A DNA stretch of 64,000 nt, from positions 62,001 to 126,000 of the forward strand of contig CAWHLP010000002.1 in assembly GCA_963830205.1 (NCBI GenBank), in the 5' to 3' direction. This document shows, piece by piece, positions 16,805 to 26,456 of this stretch. The stretch is from CAVSRC01 sp963830205. Its GTDB lineage: Bacteria > Pseudomonadota > Alphaproteobacteria > Rhizobiales > Kaistiaceae. The position numbers were made by a program, and so were the translations under genes. Under the pieces are notes generated by a model, which was not told the origin of the DNA, ran no database searches, and saw only the letters and a list, made by a program, of their open reading frames with translations. Within the stretch, counting starts at the first letter, position 1. Each line of letters begins with the position of its first letter.

Positions 16805-18600
16805 CGCCCGGCACGGCGAACGACGGCCGGGCCGCGGTCAAGGCGGCGATCGACAGAGCGGGGCGACTTGCCCAGGCGGGGCGGACGCGCGAGGCCATCG
16901 ATCTCCTCAGGCGCGACCGCGCCGTCATGGACCATCCGGCCGGCTGCAACGTGCTCGGCACGCTGCTGATGGGGACCGGCGCCGTCGAGCCGGCGCTCAC
17001 CTGCTTCGACCGGGCGGTGGCGCTCGCCCCGGCCTTCGCCGATGCGCACAGCAATCGCGGCGTCGTGCTCCAGGCGCTCGGCCGGCTGGAGGAGGCACTG
17101 GCCGCCTTCCGCATGGCGCACAGCGCCGCGCCCGGCCATCTCAATGCGCTGGTCAACAGCGGCAACGTGCTCAAGCTCCTCGGCCGCAACGACGAAGCGC
17201 TGGCGGCCTTCGACCGCGCCCTGACGCTCAGGCCAAACCTCGCCGACGTGGTGCTGAAACGCGCCTACGTGCACATGGCGCGCGACGACCACGGGGCGTC
17301 GCTCAAGGACTTCGAGCGCGTGCTCAGCCTGCAACCGGGTTCAGGCGAGGCGGCGCTCGGGCGGGTGTCGGCGCTGAACTCGCTCAAGCGGTTCGACGAG
17401 GCGCTGGCCGCCATCGACCGCATCCTGGCGGTGCGGCCGGCCGACACCGACGCATTGGTCTCGCGCGGCCAGGTCCTGGTCGAGCTCGACCGCCCGGACG
17501 AGGCCCTCGCGCTTGCCGAAGGCCTCATTGCGAAGAGGCTCGGCGGCAGCAAGGCGGAGATCGTCAGGGCGGCGGCGCTGTGGCGGCTCGGCCGGCACGA
17601 GCAAGCCATCGCCGCGGCGGAGGAAGCGGCCCGCAACCATCCCGAGGACGTCCAGATCCCGCAGGCGCTGTCGCAGTATTATCTCGGCACCGGCGACTTC
17701 GCCCGTGGCTGGGTGGCCTACGAAATGCGCGCCGGCACGTTCGACAACAAGCAGCAGGCGGTCGAGACGCGGGCGCCGCGCTGGACCGGCGAGGAGCTTG
17801 CGGGCAAGACCATCCTGGTCTTCGCCGAACAGGGCATCGGCGACACCATCCAGTTCGCCCGCTTCCTGGTGACCCTGCATGACCGCGGGGCCAAGGTGAA
17901 GGCGCTGGTGCAGCCGACCCTGCTTACGCTCGCCCGGTCGCTTCCCGCTCCGGTCGCATGGTTCGACCGGGTCGGCGCGGTGGGGAGCTTCGACTACCAG
18001 ATCCCCATGCTCAGCCTGCCGCGGGTTCTACGCACGCGCATCGACAGCATCCCGGCCACGGTGCCCTATCTCAGCGCCGACGCGACAGCGGCCGCCGCCT
18101 GGCGCACCGAGATCGGCGATGCCGGCTTTCGCATCGGCGTGGTCTGGCAGGGCAACCCGCGCTACGGCGCCGACCATCGCCGCTCGGTGCCGCTCAAATT
18201 CTTCGCGCCGCTGGCGCGTGTGCCGGGCGTGCGCCTGATCAGCCTGCAGGCGGTGCATGGGCTCGACCAGCTCGCCACGCTGCCGGAGGGGATGGCGGTC
18301 GAATCGCTCGGCGACAAGATCACCGCCAACCCGCAAGGCGTGTCGGAGATCGCGGCAGCGATGATGGCGCTCGACCTCGTGGTCTCATCCGACACGGCGA
18401 TGGCGCATCTCGCCGGTGCGCTCGGGGTGCCCGTGTGGCTGGCGCTCAACGACGATCCCGACTGGCGCTGGCTGTTCGAGCGCACCGATTCGCCCTGGTA
18501 CCCGACCATGCGGCTCTTCCGCCAGACGGCGCGGGGCGACTGGGCCGGCGTCTTCGCCGAAATGGCCGAAGCGCTCAGGGAGCGCGGCGGTCCTTCGTAG
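16801..18600 (+). CDS. TPR repeat / glycosyltransferase-9-like protein
   Basis: Intact 599-residue paralogue of the preceding gene. TPR repeats fill residues 1-300 (FDRAVALAPAFADAHSNRG, FDRALTLRPNLADVVLK). The GT-B-like domain follows: KTILVFAEQGIGDTIQFARFL, IGVVWQGNPRYG, RSVPLKFFAPLARVPGVRLISLQ, DLVVSSDTAMAHLAGALGVPVWLALN and DSPWYPTMRLFRQ. The last motif is shared word for word with the paralogue, so this is a tandem duplication. Start is the GTG at 16801 (GTGA overlap); earlier in-frame starts lie within the previous gene. It ends at the hairpin at 18639. Confidence 0.88.
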   Translation: MTPGTANDGRAAVKAAIDRAGRLAQAGRTREAIDLLRRDRAVMDHPAGCNVLGTLLMGTGAVEPALTCFDRAVALAPAFADAHSNRGVVLQALGRLEEALAAFRMAHSAAPGHLNALVNSGNVLKLLGRNDEALAAFDRALTLRPNLADVVLKRAYVHMARDDHGASLKDFERVLSLQPGSGEAALGRVSALNSLKRFDEALAAIDRILAVRPADTDALVSRGQVLVELDRPDEALALAEGLIAKRLGGSKAEIVRAAALWRLGRHEQAIAAAEEAARNHPEDVQIPQALSQYYLGTGDFARGWVAYEMRAGTFDNKQQAVETRAPRWTGEELAGKTILVFAEQGIGDTIQFARFLVTLHDRGAKVKALVQPTLLTLARSLPAPVAWFDRVGAVGSFDYQIPMLSLPRVLRTRIDSIPATVPYLSADATAAAAWRTEIGDAGFRIGVVWQGNPRYGADHRRSVPLKFFAPLARVPGVRLISLQAVHGLDQLATLPEGMAVESLGDKITANPQGVSEIAAAMMALDLVVSSDTAMAHLAGALGVPVWLALNDDPDWRWLFERTDSPWYPTMRLFRQTARGDWAGVFAEMAEALRERGGPS

Positions 18601-18638
18601 CGGAACGGCGCCGACGATCTGGCGGTTCTCTATTGATC

Positions 18639-18682
18639 GCAATCACGGACGGAAAAGTGCTTCACACTTTTCCTGCGATTGC
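18639..18682. terminator. Hairpin between convergent genes
   Basis: Stem GGAAAAGTG (18651-18659) / CACTTTTCC (18665-18673) with 5-base loop, enclosed by GCAATC/GATTGC arms. It lies between the convergent glycosyltransferase and purH genes. Because it is symmetric and carries A and T runs on both arms, it can act as a bidirectional terminator. Confidence 0.7.
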
Positions 18683-20299
18683 TCAGTGGCGGAAGTGGCG
18701 CATGCCGGTGACGACCATGGCCAGGCCGCGCGCGTCGGCCTCGGCGATCACCTCCGGGTCGCGCATGGAGCCGCCGGGCTGGATGACGGCGGTGCAGCCG
18801 GCCTCGGCCGCGGCGATGAGCCCGTCGGCGAAGGGGAAGAAGGCGTCGGAGGCGCAGACCGCGCCCTTGGCGAGGGAATGGTCAAGGCCGGCCATCCTGC
18901 CGGCCTCCTCGGCCTTGCGGGCGGCGATCATGGCCGAATCGACGCGGCTCATCTGGCCGGCGCCGACGCCGGCGGTGGCGCCGCCCAGCGCATAGACGAT
19001 GGCGTTCGACTTGACGTACTTGGCGACCTTCCAGGCGAACAGCAGGTCGGCGATCTCGGCCGCCGTCGGGGCGCGCCTGGAGACCACCTTGAGGTCGTCC
19101 TCGCTCACCATGCCCCAGTCGCGGTCCTGCACCAGCAGGCCGCCGGCGACCGAGCGCACGGTCATCGACCGCGCCCGCGGGTCGGGCAGGCCGTCGGCGA
19201 CAAGCAGGCGGAGGTTCTTCTTGGCGGCGACGATGGCCGCCGCTTCCTCCGAGATGCCGGGCGCGATGATGACCTCGGCGAAGACCTTGATGATCTCGGT
19301 CGCCGCTTCGGCGTCGAGCGGCCGGTTCAAGGCGACGATGCCGCCATAGGCCGAGACCGGGTCGGTGACGAGCGCCTTGCGGTAGGCCTCGGCGAGCGAG
19401 GCACCGGTCGCCACGCCGCAGGGATTGGCGTGCTTGATGATGGCGACGGCGGCGGACGCATCGGGAGCGAACTCGGCGACCAGCTCGAAAGCCGCGTCGG
19501 TGTCGTTGATGTTGTTGAAGGAGAGCTGCTTGCCCTGGAGCTGGCGGGCGGTGGCGACGCCCGGACGGGTGTCGCCGGTGCGGTAGAGCGCGGCCGTCTG
19601 GTGCGGGTTCTCGCCATAGCGCAGCGCCTCGCTGAGCCGGCCGGCGAAGCTCCGCCACTGCGGCAGCGGGTCGGCGAGGCTGGCGGCGAACCAGCCGGAG
19701 ATGGCGGCATCGTAGGCGGCGGTGCGGGCGAAGGCCTTGGCCGCCAGCCGCCGGCGCAGCTCCAGCGTCGTGGTGCCGTCATTGGCGTCGAGCGCCGCGG
19801 TGAGGGCGGCGTAATCGGCCGGGTCGACCACCACGGCGACATAACCGTGGTTCTTGGCGGCGGCGCGGATCATGGCCGGACCGCCGATGTCGATGTTCTC
19901 GACCACCGTGCGGTCGTCGGCGCCGGAAGCGACGGTGTCCTCGAAGGGATAGAGGTTGGAGACCAGCAGGTCGATGCCGCCGATCTTGTGCGCGTCCATG
20001 GCGGCGGCATGGCCGGCGTCGTCGCGCACGCCGAGCAGGCCGCCGTGGATCGCCGGATGCAGCGTCTTCACCCGCCCGTCCATGATCTCGGGAAAGCCGG
20101 TGACGTCGCTGACGTCGCGCGAGGCGATGCCGGCGGCGGTCAGCGCGGCGCGGGTGCCGCCGGTGGAAATGAGCTCGACGCCGCGGCGGGTGAGCATGTG
20201 CGCCAGCTCGACGAGGTCGGTCTTGTCGTAGACGGAGAGGAGGGCGCGCCTGAGGGCGACGCGGTCGGGGAGGGGCGAGGACGCCGGTTTGATGGCCAT
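18683..20299 (-). CDS. purH: Bifunctional AICAR transformylase / IMP cyclohydrolase
   Basis: Last two steps of de novo IMP synthesis in the cytoplasm. The 538-residue protein has the N-terminal IMP cyclohydrolase (methylglyoxal-synthase-like) domain: LLSVYDKTDLVELAHML, STGGTRAAL, TGFPEIMDGRVKTLHP and HGGLL. The AICAR transformylase domain contains RYGENPHQ, KHANPCGVA, SNAIVYA and AGQMSRVDS. Length and motif order are normal. The ATG at 20299 is supported by the start of homology (VALRRALLSVYDK). The gene follows a heparinase-like gene and rsmB on the same strand, a gene order I know from other Hyphomicrobiales. Confidence 0.97.
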   Translation of the reverse strand: MAIKPASSPLPDRVALRRALLSVYDKTDLVELAHMLTRRGVELISTGGTRAALTAAGIASRDVSDVTGFPEIMDGRVKTLHPAIHGGLLGVRDDAGHAAAMDAHKIGGIDLLVSNLYPFEDTVASGADDRTVVENIDIGGPAMIRAAAKNHGYVAVVVDPADYAALTAALDANDGTTTLELRRRLAAKAFARTAAYDAAISGWFAASLADPLPQWRSFAGRLSEALRYGENPHQTAALYRTGDTRPGVATARQLQGKQLSFNNINDTDAAFELVAEFAPDASAAVAIIKHANPCGVATGASLAEAYRKALVTDPVSAYGGIVALNRPLDAEAATEIIKVFAEVIIAPGISEEAAAIVAAKKNLRLLVADGLPDPRARSMTVRSVAGGLLVQDRDWGMVSEDDLKVVSRRAPTAAEIADLLFAWKVAKYVKSNAIVYALGGATAGVGAGQMSRVDSAMIAARKAEEAGRMAGLDHSLAKGAVCASDAFFPFADGLIAAAEAGCTAVIQPGGSMRDPEVIAEADARGLAMVVTGMRHFRH

Positions 20300-20410
20300 A
20301 GCGGAATCGTCGGTTTGCGGCGGGAGGATCTTGCGGGGGCCGCATATCACGGTTTGCCGACAGGGCAAATCGCCGCGAGGTCGCGGGCCGCTGCGACAGG
20401 CCGGTGCCGC

Positions 20411-22168
20411 TCAGCTCTTGCGGGCACCGCGGTCGCGCGGCGGAGCGAGCAGCCGCTGGCGCCGGCTGCCGAGCTTGGTGCGGTGCAGCCGCCAGTTTAC
20501 CGTCGGGTCGCGCTGGATGCGGCCATAGATGACCAGCTGGTCGGTCTGCCGATTGCCGCGGGTGTCGGACATCTGGATGCTCTCCTCGATGACCAGTTCG
20601 CCGGCATCGGTCTCGAACTCCCAGCTCTCGCCGTCGGGGAGCTCGAGCAGGACGGCGTGGGCGATGGGCGTGGCGCGCACATTGGCATGCAGGTGGAAGC
20701 GGATGGCGTAGGTGTCCTTGCCGCCGCGGCCGATCGGCTTGCCGGAGGGCGAGACGAAGGAATCGGTCCCTTCCAGCCGGTCGCCCTGGTCGGACAAAGC
20801 GAGCTGGCGCTCGTGGACGATGCGGTAGCGCTCGACATAGCCGTTGTGGCGCATGGCCAGCATCGTCGCGCCGGAGATGTCGCGGCGCTCCACATCAACG
20901 CGCGTCGGCCCGGCGACGACGGCCTCGCCCAGCCAGTCGCCGATGGTGGTGCGGGTGAGGAAGCGGCAGGAGGAGGTGTCGTTGACGGTGGCGGTGGAAT
21001 GGGCCGCGGTGGTGCGCGCCAGGCGCTTGAGCGAGGTGGAATTGGGCGCCGGCACGCCGCAGTTCACGATCAGGCGCTGGTGGCCGACGCTCATCTCGAA
21101 GGACAGGCAGCCGGCATGGGCGACGGTCGAGAACTCGATCGGCGGCGGCCGGCCGGCATCGACGACCAGCATGGTGCCGCCGGCGTCGATGCGCTGATAG
21201 CCGCTGCGCGGGGCGCTCGCCGGCAGGGCGGCGCGCGCGTCGTCATAGGCAAGCACGGTGGCGAGCTGATCGGTGGCGGTGTCGCCGATGCCGTTGAAGT
21301 GGGCGAAGCTGCCGTCGCCCTGTCGGAAGAAGCGCAGCATCGGCATCATGCGGTCGATGGCCGAGACCAGGATGCGCGAGGGGTGGGTGCCGCGCGCGGC
21401 GAAGGCCTGGCGCAGCGGCAGGAGGTCGATCATGGCGGCGAGGATGGCGCCGGGGTTGCGGCTGACATGGCCGCCGTCGGGCAGGATCTGGTTGACCAGC
21501 TCGAGGTCGAGACGGCGCGCCGCCTGGCGCAGGAAACGCGGCTGGTCGGACATCGACAGCGCCGCGGCGGCGAGCGCGATCATCACCCTGAGGCGCGGCA
21601 GGCCGGGGGCGCCGTCATAGGCGACGCGGCGCAGGTGGCGCACCTGGCGGGTGAGCGAGCGCAGGAAGCGGCGATAGAAGGCGTGGTCGCAGCCGTCGAG
21701 GATGAGCGGCGTCTGCGACAGCCAGGCGCTGATGCGCTGCGCCATGATGTCGGGCTGCCAGGCCACCGGGTCGTGACGGCCGCCGTAGCGGATCCACTCG
21801 TCGATCAGGCTGCGCGCATTGGAGCGCGACAGGTTCATGTCGGTGGCGCGGAGATGCCTCAGCCAGCCGAAGGCATGCAGCTGGCGCGACCATTCCTCGT
21901 TGGGCGGCTCGGCGTCGAACACCGAGAAGCCTTCGACATCGACGCCGTCGCCGAAGAACACCCAGCGGCCGGCATAGATGTCGAGGGCGGCGGTCGGGTC
22001 GGCGGTTCGCAGGTCGATGGGCGCGATGAGCAGGCGCTCCGGCATCGTGCCGGCATAACGCCAGCGATAGAGGATGCTGGAATGGAAGCGGTGCGCGACG
22101 GTGCGGATGACGGCGCCGGCGGCAAAACGCATCTGCCGACCTTGACCGGACGTCGATCCGATCGCCAT
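20411..22168 (-). CDS. Heparinase II/III family protein
   Basis: A 585-residue protein with an alpha-helical toroid domain in the first half (AFGWLRHLRATDMNLSRSNA, IDEWIRYGGRHDPVAWQPD, SWLSQTPLI) and the heparinase II/III beta domain in the second (DGSFAHFNG, RTTAAHSTATVNDTSS, RHNGYVERYRIVHERQLALS). No signal peptide is evident. The true substrate is unknown; enzymes of this fold are polysaccharide lyases. The gene sits between rsmB and purH, a placement conserved in the order, which suggests a housekeeping envelope role rather than heparin degradation. ATG at 22168. Confidence 0.88.
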   Translation of the reverse strand: MAIGSTSGQGRQMRFAAGAVIRTVAHRFHSSILYRWRYAGTMPERLLIAPIDLRTADPTAALDIYAGRWVFFGDGVDVEGFSVFDAEPPNEEWSRQLHAFGWLRHLRATDMNLSRSNARSLIDEWIRYGGRHDPVAWQPDIMAQRISAWLSQTPLILDGCDHAFYRRFLRSLTRQVRHLRRVAYDGAPGLPRLRVMIALAAAALSMSDQPRFLRQAARRLDLELVNQILPDGGHVSRNPGAILAAMIDLLPLRQAFAARGTHPSRILVSAIDRMMPMLRFFRQGDGSFAHFNGIGDTATDQLATVLAYDDARAALPASAPRSGYQRIDAGGTMLVVDAGRPPPIEFSTVAHAGCLSFEMSVGHQRLIVNCGVPAPNSTSLKRLARTTAAHSTATVNDTSSCRFLTRTTIGDWLGEAVVAGPTRVDVERRDISGATMLAMRHNGYVERYRIVHERQLALSDQGDRLEGTDSFVSPSGKPIGRGGKDTYAIRFHLHANVRATPIAHAVLLELPDGESWEFETDAGELVIEESIQMSDTRGNRQTDQLVIYGRIQRDPTVNWRLHRTKLGSRRQRLLAPPRDRGARKS

Positions 22169-22260
22169 CGTTCAGCTTCTCCCATTCGCAACCGGCCGCC
22201 TTGCGGACCGATTCGCTGCCGCCGGACTATCGCGCTTTTCCGCCCGTTCGGGCAAACGGA

Positions 22261-23589
22261 TCAAGGCTCCACGCCCTTTACGAGACGCATGATGAAGAAA
22301 CCATCCATGCCGGGCGGAACGCCTGTGCCGGCATCGTGGCAGGGGAGTGTCCTGACCGTGCCGGCGGGGGTCACCGCCTGGGCGAGCCCACCGATCTCGT
22401 CCGCCGTGACGGGCTTCAGCGTCAGGCCGGCGCGTGTCGCCGCGCCGGCAAGCTCAGCCTCGCCCTCCTCCGGCTCCAGCGAGCAGGTGCAATAGACCAG
22501 CGTGCCGCCGGGTTTCAGCATGGCGGCAGCGCGCTCGATCATGCGCGCCTGGACCGCCGCCAGGGTGGCGATGTCCTCTTGCGTCTTCAACCAGGCGACG
22601 TCCGGATGGCGGCGGATGGTGCCGGTCGCCGAGCAGGGGGCGTCGAGGAGGACGGCGTCGAAGGGCTCGGCCGGCTGCCAGTCGAGCAGGTTGGCGGTGA
22701 CCGTCTCGGCCGCGAGCGAGAGGCGGGTGAGGTTGGCGGTGAGCCGCTTCAGGCGATTGGCGGAGATGTCGAGGGCGGTCACCCGGGCGCCGGCGGTGGC
22801 AAGCTGGGCGGTCTTGCCACCCGGTGCGGCGCAGAGATCGGCGACCCGCATGCCCGCCACATCGCCAAGCAGGCGGGCGGGGAGCGCCGCGGCCATGTCC
22901 TGCACCCACCAGGCGCCGTCGCCGTAGCCGGGGAGCGCCTCGACGCCATGGGTATCGGCAAGTCGGACCGAGCCGGTGGCGGTGACGCTACCGCCGAGCT
23001 TTTCGGCCCAGCCGGCGGGGTCGCCCTTCACCGAGATATCGAGCGGCGGCTCGGCGAGATGCGCTTCGGCGATGGCGCGCGCCGTTTCCTCGCCATAGGT
23101 GGCGCACCAGCGATCCCACAGCCATTCGGGGGCATCGAGCCTGGCGGAATCGATATAGGCCAGCAGTGCGTCGCGCTCGCGCGCGATGCGCCGGAGCACA
23201 GCGTTGGCGAGGCCCTTGAGGTGGCGCGCCTTGGGATCGGCCGAGATCTGGTCGATGGCGATCGACACCGACGCATGGTCGGCGACCTCCATGAACAGCA
23301 CCTGGGTCACGGCGATTTCGAGAACATGGAAGAAATCGCGCGAGCGCGGCGGCTTCTTTTCGATGAGCCGGTCGAGAAGAGCGTGGACCTCGCCGTGGCG
23401 ACGAAGCGCGGTGGAGGCGATGGCGCGGGCAAGCCGCCGGTCGCGATCCGCGAGCGCGGCGAAGGCACGGTCATGGTCGAGCAGCGCGTCGAGCGGCTGC
23501 CGGCGGTCGAGCACGCCGGCAAGCAGGCTGGCGGCGGCGGCGCGGGCGGCAAGACCGGCCGGTTCCTCGGGGCGGGTGGATGGTTTCAT
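22261..23589 (-). CDS. rsmB: RsmB/NOP family 16S rRNA m5C methyltransferase
   Basis: SAM-dependent RNA methyltransferase of 442 residues. The N-terminal NusB-like helical domain spans about 10-150 (AARAAAASLLAGVL to LANAVLRRI). The Rossmann domain has ADLCAAPGGKTAQLA, DAPCSATGTIRRHPD (motif IV Cys) and the catalytic YCTCSLEPEEGE near 365 (motif VI). Both catalytic cysteines are present. The product would be m5C in 16S rRNA. The gene ends 90 bp from the heparinase gene and starts 50 bp behind htpX, all on the minus strand. Confidence 0.93.
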   Translation of the reverse strand: MKPSTRPEEPAGLAARAAAASLLAGVLDRRQPLDALLDHDRAFAALADRDRRLARAIASTALRRHGEVHALLDRLIEKKPPRSRDFFHVLEIAVTQVLFMEVADHASVSIAIDQISADPKARHLKGLANAVLRRIARERDALLAYIDSARLDAPEWLWDRWCATYGEETARAIAEAHLAEPPLDISVKGDPAGWAEKLGGSVTATGSVRLADTHGVEALPGYGDGAWWVQDMAAALPARLLGDVAGMRVADLCAAPGGKTAQLATAGARVTALDISANRLKRLTANLTRLSLAAETVTANLLDWQPAEPFDAVLLDAPCSATGTIRRHPDVAWLKTQEDIATLAAVQARMIERAAAMLKPGGTLVYCTCSLEPEEGEAELAGAATRAGLTLKPVTADEIGGLAQAVTPAGTVRTLPCHDAGTGVPPGMDGFFIMRLVKGVEP

Positions 23590-23639
23590 CGGGTCCGTGG
23601 GTTAAGCCACCGACCGGCGGGTAACAAGCCCCCGGGCTC

Positions 23640-24581
23640 CTAGCCCCACGGTCCCTTGGGGCGGCCGGTGGTGCCCACCCGGGGAACTGCAACCTTGGGT
23701 CGGCCTGGCAGGGCCGTCAGCGGGGCGGGTGCCCGATCGGCGCGCCATCTCCATCAGCGCGGCGATGCGGTTCTCGGTCGCCGGATGGGTGGAGAACAGG
23801 TTGTCCATGCGCTCGCCGGAGAGCGGATTGACGATGAACAGGTGCGCCGCCGCCGGGTTGCGCTCGGCGGCTGGGTTGGGGATGCGCTGGGCGGCATTGG
23901 AGATCTTGGCAAGCGCCGAGGCGAGCGCCTCGGGCGTCCGCTGATCTCGGCGCCGGCGCGATCGGCGGAATATTCGCGGGTACGGCTGATCGCCATCTGC
24001 ACGATCATGGCGGCGATCGGCGCGACCAGCGCGGCGATGAGCACGCCGACGAAGCCGAGCGGATTGTTGCTGCGGTTGCCGCCGAGGCCGCCGAAGAAGA
24101 AGGCGAAATTGGCGAGCATGGAGACGGCGCCGGCGAGGGTCGCCGTGATCGTCATGGTCAGCGTGTCGCGGTTCCTGACATGGCCGAGCTCATGGGCCAT
24201 GACGCCGGCGATCTCGTCGCGGGAGAGCATCTGCAAGAGGCCGGTGGTGGCGCAGACGGCGGCATGATCGGGGTCGCGGCCGGTGGCGAAGGCGTTGGGC
24301 TGCGGGGTGTCGGCGACATAGACGCGCGGCATGGGCAGGCCGGCGCGCTGGGCGAGGTCGCGGACGAGCCCATAGAACTCGGGCGCCGAGCGCTCATCGA
24401 CCTCGCGGGCGCGGTTCATGGACAGCGCGATCTTGTCGGCGTTCCAGTAGGAAAAGAAGTTCATGCCGGCGGCGACGAAAAAGGCGATCACCGCGCCGCC
24501 CGAGCCGCCGATGAGGAAACCGACGCCGACGAAGATGGCGGTCAATGCCGCCAGAAGCATGCCGGTGCGAAGCGTATTCAT
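23640..24581 (-). CDS. htpX: Protease HtpX, frame interrupted
   Basis: Membrane zinc endopeptidase for quality control of inner-membrane proteins. The first 215 residues read normally: two N-terminal spans, the motif HELGH at 130-134, two central spans, and SRTREYSADRAGAEISG with the third zinc ligand. The frame then shifts near 23934 (CGCCCGAGGCGC, one G short). The next frame carries the expected continuation to RMDNLFSTHPATENRIAALMEMA, and a second shift near 23690 leads to a tail ending TTGRPKGPWG and TAG. Net length (942 nt) is a multiple of three, so the two indels compensate. ATG at 24581. Confidence 0.9.
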
Positions 24582-24768
24582 GGGACTGTCGTCACTGCTC
24601 CGTCTGTCGCCCACCAAGTCCTCTCCATGTCGGGAGGCCGGCGGCGTCCTGCAAGGGAGGGCAGAGCGAGGCGGCATGCTCGTTAAGACGGGTATTCATC
24701 GAAATATTACAACGTATGAGTATTAGTCCAGTTGACCGATTCGAGCTTTGAAGCGATATGAAGCAATA

Positions 24769-24784
24769 CAGGAATATATTCCTG
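24769..24784. promoter_or_regulatory. 16-bp perfect palindrome upstream of nuclease gene
   Basis: CAGGAATATATTCCTG is a perfect palindrome in an AT-rich stretch (24700-24800), 23 bp before the nuclease ATG. Its position and symmetry suit a repressor operator overlapping the promoter. The regulator is unknown. Confidence 0.45.
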
Positions 24785-24806
24785 TTGATTCGCACGAGGC
24801 GACCGC

Positions 24807-25271
24807 ATGTCGGGTATCGCAAGGGCTTTCTGGCTGATATTGCCTCTGGCGGTTGCCTTGGGCGCAGGCGGAGCTGAGGGCGCTGAGCGCATGCCCGGGC
24901 CGTTCGTCGCCAATGTGCTCAAGGTGATCGACGGCGACACGCTCTCGGTCGAGGTGCCGGTGTGGCTGGGCGTCGAGCTCAGCACCAAGGTCCGCCTCAG
25001 GGGCATCGACGCGCCCGAGCTGCACGGGCGCTGCCAGCAGGAGAAGGACCGCGCGGCGGAAGCCAAGCGCTACCTCAGCGCGGAGACGACGGCGCAGGTG
25101 AGGCTCACCAACATCGAAGGCGACAAGTATTACGGCCGGGTCGAGGCGGACGTGACCACGGTGCCCGATGGCCTCAGCCTCTCCGAGGCGATGCTCGCCA
25201 GCGGCCTGGCGCGCGCCTATGACGGCGGCAAGCGCGGCGACTGGTGCGGGCTGGCCAGCCTCGGAGAGTGA
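24807..25271 (+). CDS. Thermonuclease-family (SNase-like) exported protein
   Basis: A 154-residue protein with a signal peptide (about 1-26, LILPLAVALGAGGAEG) and a staphylococcal-nuclease OB-fold domain: VLKVIDGDTLSVEV, VRLRGIDAPEL and YYGRVEADV. The Asp residues of DGDT and the Arg of LRGIDAPE correspond to calcium and phosphate contacts in the family. The C-terminal ASGLARAYDGGKRGDWC resembles related proteins. It probably degrades nucleic acid outside the cytoplasm, but many exported members are uncharacterised. ATG at 24807; alone on this strand, convergent with the Fic gene. Confidence 0.87.
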   Translation: MSGIARAFWLILPLAVALGAGGAEGAERMPGPFVANVLKVIDGDTLSVEVPVWLGVELSTKVRLRGIDAPELHGRCQQEKDRAAEAKRYLSAETTAQVRLTNIEGDKYYGRVEADVTTVPDGLSLSEAMLASGLARAYDGGKRGDWCGLASLGE

Positions 25272-25282
25272 GGGCTGGAGCT

Positions 25283-26372
25283 CTATGACGGAGGGTCGGA
25301 AAGCAGCCGCAGGAACGCCGGGTTGATGAAGACCTTCTCGCGCCCGAAGGCTCGCTCCTCGAGCAGGCCGATATCAGCGAGAGCTCGCAAGTATTCCGAG
25401 GCGGTCTGCCGTTTCGCGATTCCGGCCTCGACCAAGTCGCCGATGCGGCAGTAGGGCTGGACGAAGATGATCTCTGCGAGTTCGCGGGAATAGATCTTGG
25501 GAACGCGTGCGTGCATTGCCTTGACCGTCTGGTCGAGAAGCTCGCGGATGCCTCGTATCTTCGACGTGGTCCACTGGGCTGTCTCGCGAACGGTCGACAC
25601 CATGAAGAGAATCCACGCTTCCCACGCTTCCTCCGCCGTAACTCTGTGCAACAGCTCGTAGTATTCGTTCTTGCGGTGGATGATGGAGCGGCTGAGGTAG
25701 AGGACAGGAATGTCGATGAGACCGCGTTCGATCAGGTAGAGCAGGTTCAGGATGCGGCCTGTTCGACCGTTGCCGTCGGTGAACGGGTGGATCGCCTCGA
25801 ACTGGTAGTGCATGACCGCCATCTTTATGAGCGGGTCGATGTCGTCGTCCGCGTGGATGTACTGCTCCCAGTTCGCCAGCATGTCCCGGATGAGGGCGCT
25901 GCCTTCAGGCGGCGTGTAGACAACCGTGTTGGTCGTTTCGTTGAGGAGTGCGGTGCCCGGCGTCGAACGGATATCGACTTCGACGGCCCGGATCGTTCGG
26001 CAGACCTCTACGGCGGTTGCCGTCGAAAGGGGTCTGCAGCTCGAGCGTCTGCGCCGCGTCGGCGAGCGCGGTCCGATAGCGCAAGGCCTCCTTCGTCGCC
26101 GGATCGGCCTGGCCTTCGGCCTGGTTGGCGAAACGGAACAGGCGATCCGTCGTCGTAACGATATTTTCGATCTCAGAACTGGCCTGTGCCTCAAACAGCG
26201 GGATCGAGTTGATGAGGACCGCCTGGTTGGGGAACAGTTCACCGGCCATCCGCGTCTCTGCCAGTGCCGCCCGCGCGGCAATGCACGACTTCAGCACCGC
26301 GCGGCTTTCGAGGTCGGCGCGGGGAGGCAAGAGCGGGAGCGTGTTGTAGGGGCGGACCGGGTCAAATAGCAT
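25283..26372 (-). CDS. Fic family protein, frame interrupted
   Basis: Fic-fold nucleotidyltransferase, usually AMPylating a protein Tyr/Ser/Thr. The active-site motif HPFTDGNGRTGR is intact. An N-terminal SSEIEN (near residue 64) fits the (S/T)xxxE(G/N) inhibitory helix, so this is a self-inhibited class. A winged-helix-like C-terminus follows (YCRIGDLVEAGIAKRQTASEYLRALADIGLL). One extra base near 26030 (CAGACCCCTTTCG) moves the N-part LELQ out of frame with LSTATAVEVCRTIRAVEVDIR. About 362 residues, the usual length of Fic-HTH proteins. GC content is lower than that of the neighbours, and an operator-like repeat block lies upstream. Confidence 0.87.
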
Positions 26373-26389
26373 GTGTCGATCTTTTCGCT

Positions 26390-26456
26390 GTTCTTCGACA
26401 TATCCGAAGAACGTGTCGAAAGGATCAACATGTTGTCACGACATGTCGAAAGAATC
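26390..26456. promoter_or_regulatory. Operator-like repeat block upstream of fic
   Basis: Contains GTTCTTCG (26390-26397) / CGAAGAAC (26405-26412) as a perfect inverted repeat, and a 14-bp direct repeat GTGTCGAAAGGATC (26413-26426) / ATGTCGAAAGAATC (26443-26456) at 30-bp spacing. TGTCGA occurs again on both sides. It lies 18-85 bp upstream of the Fic start, so autoregulation through the Fic winged helix is a plausible reading. Confidence 0.5.

Noticed and set aside
18416..22495. A 1359-codon open frame opposite purH and the heparinase gene
   Set aside because: Product is a low-complexity Gly/Arg/Asp/His mix; both genes on the other strand have complete family motifs.
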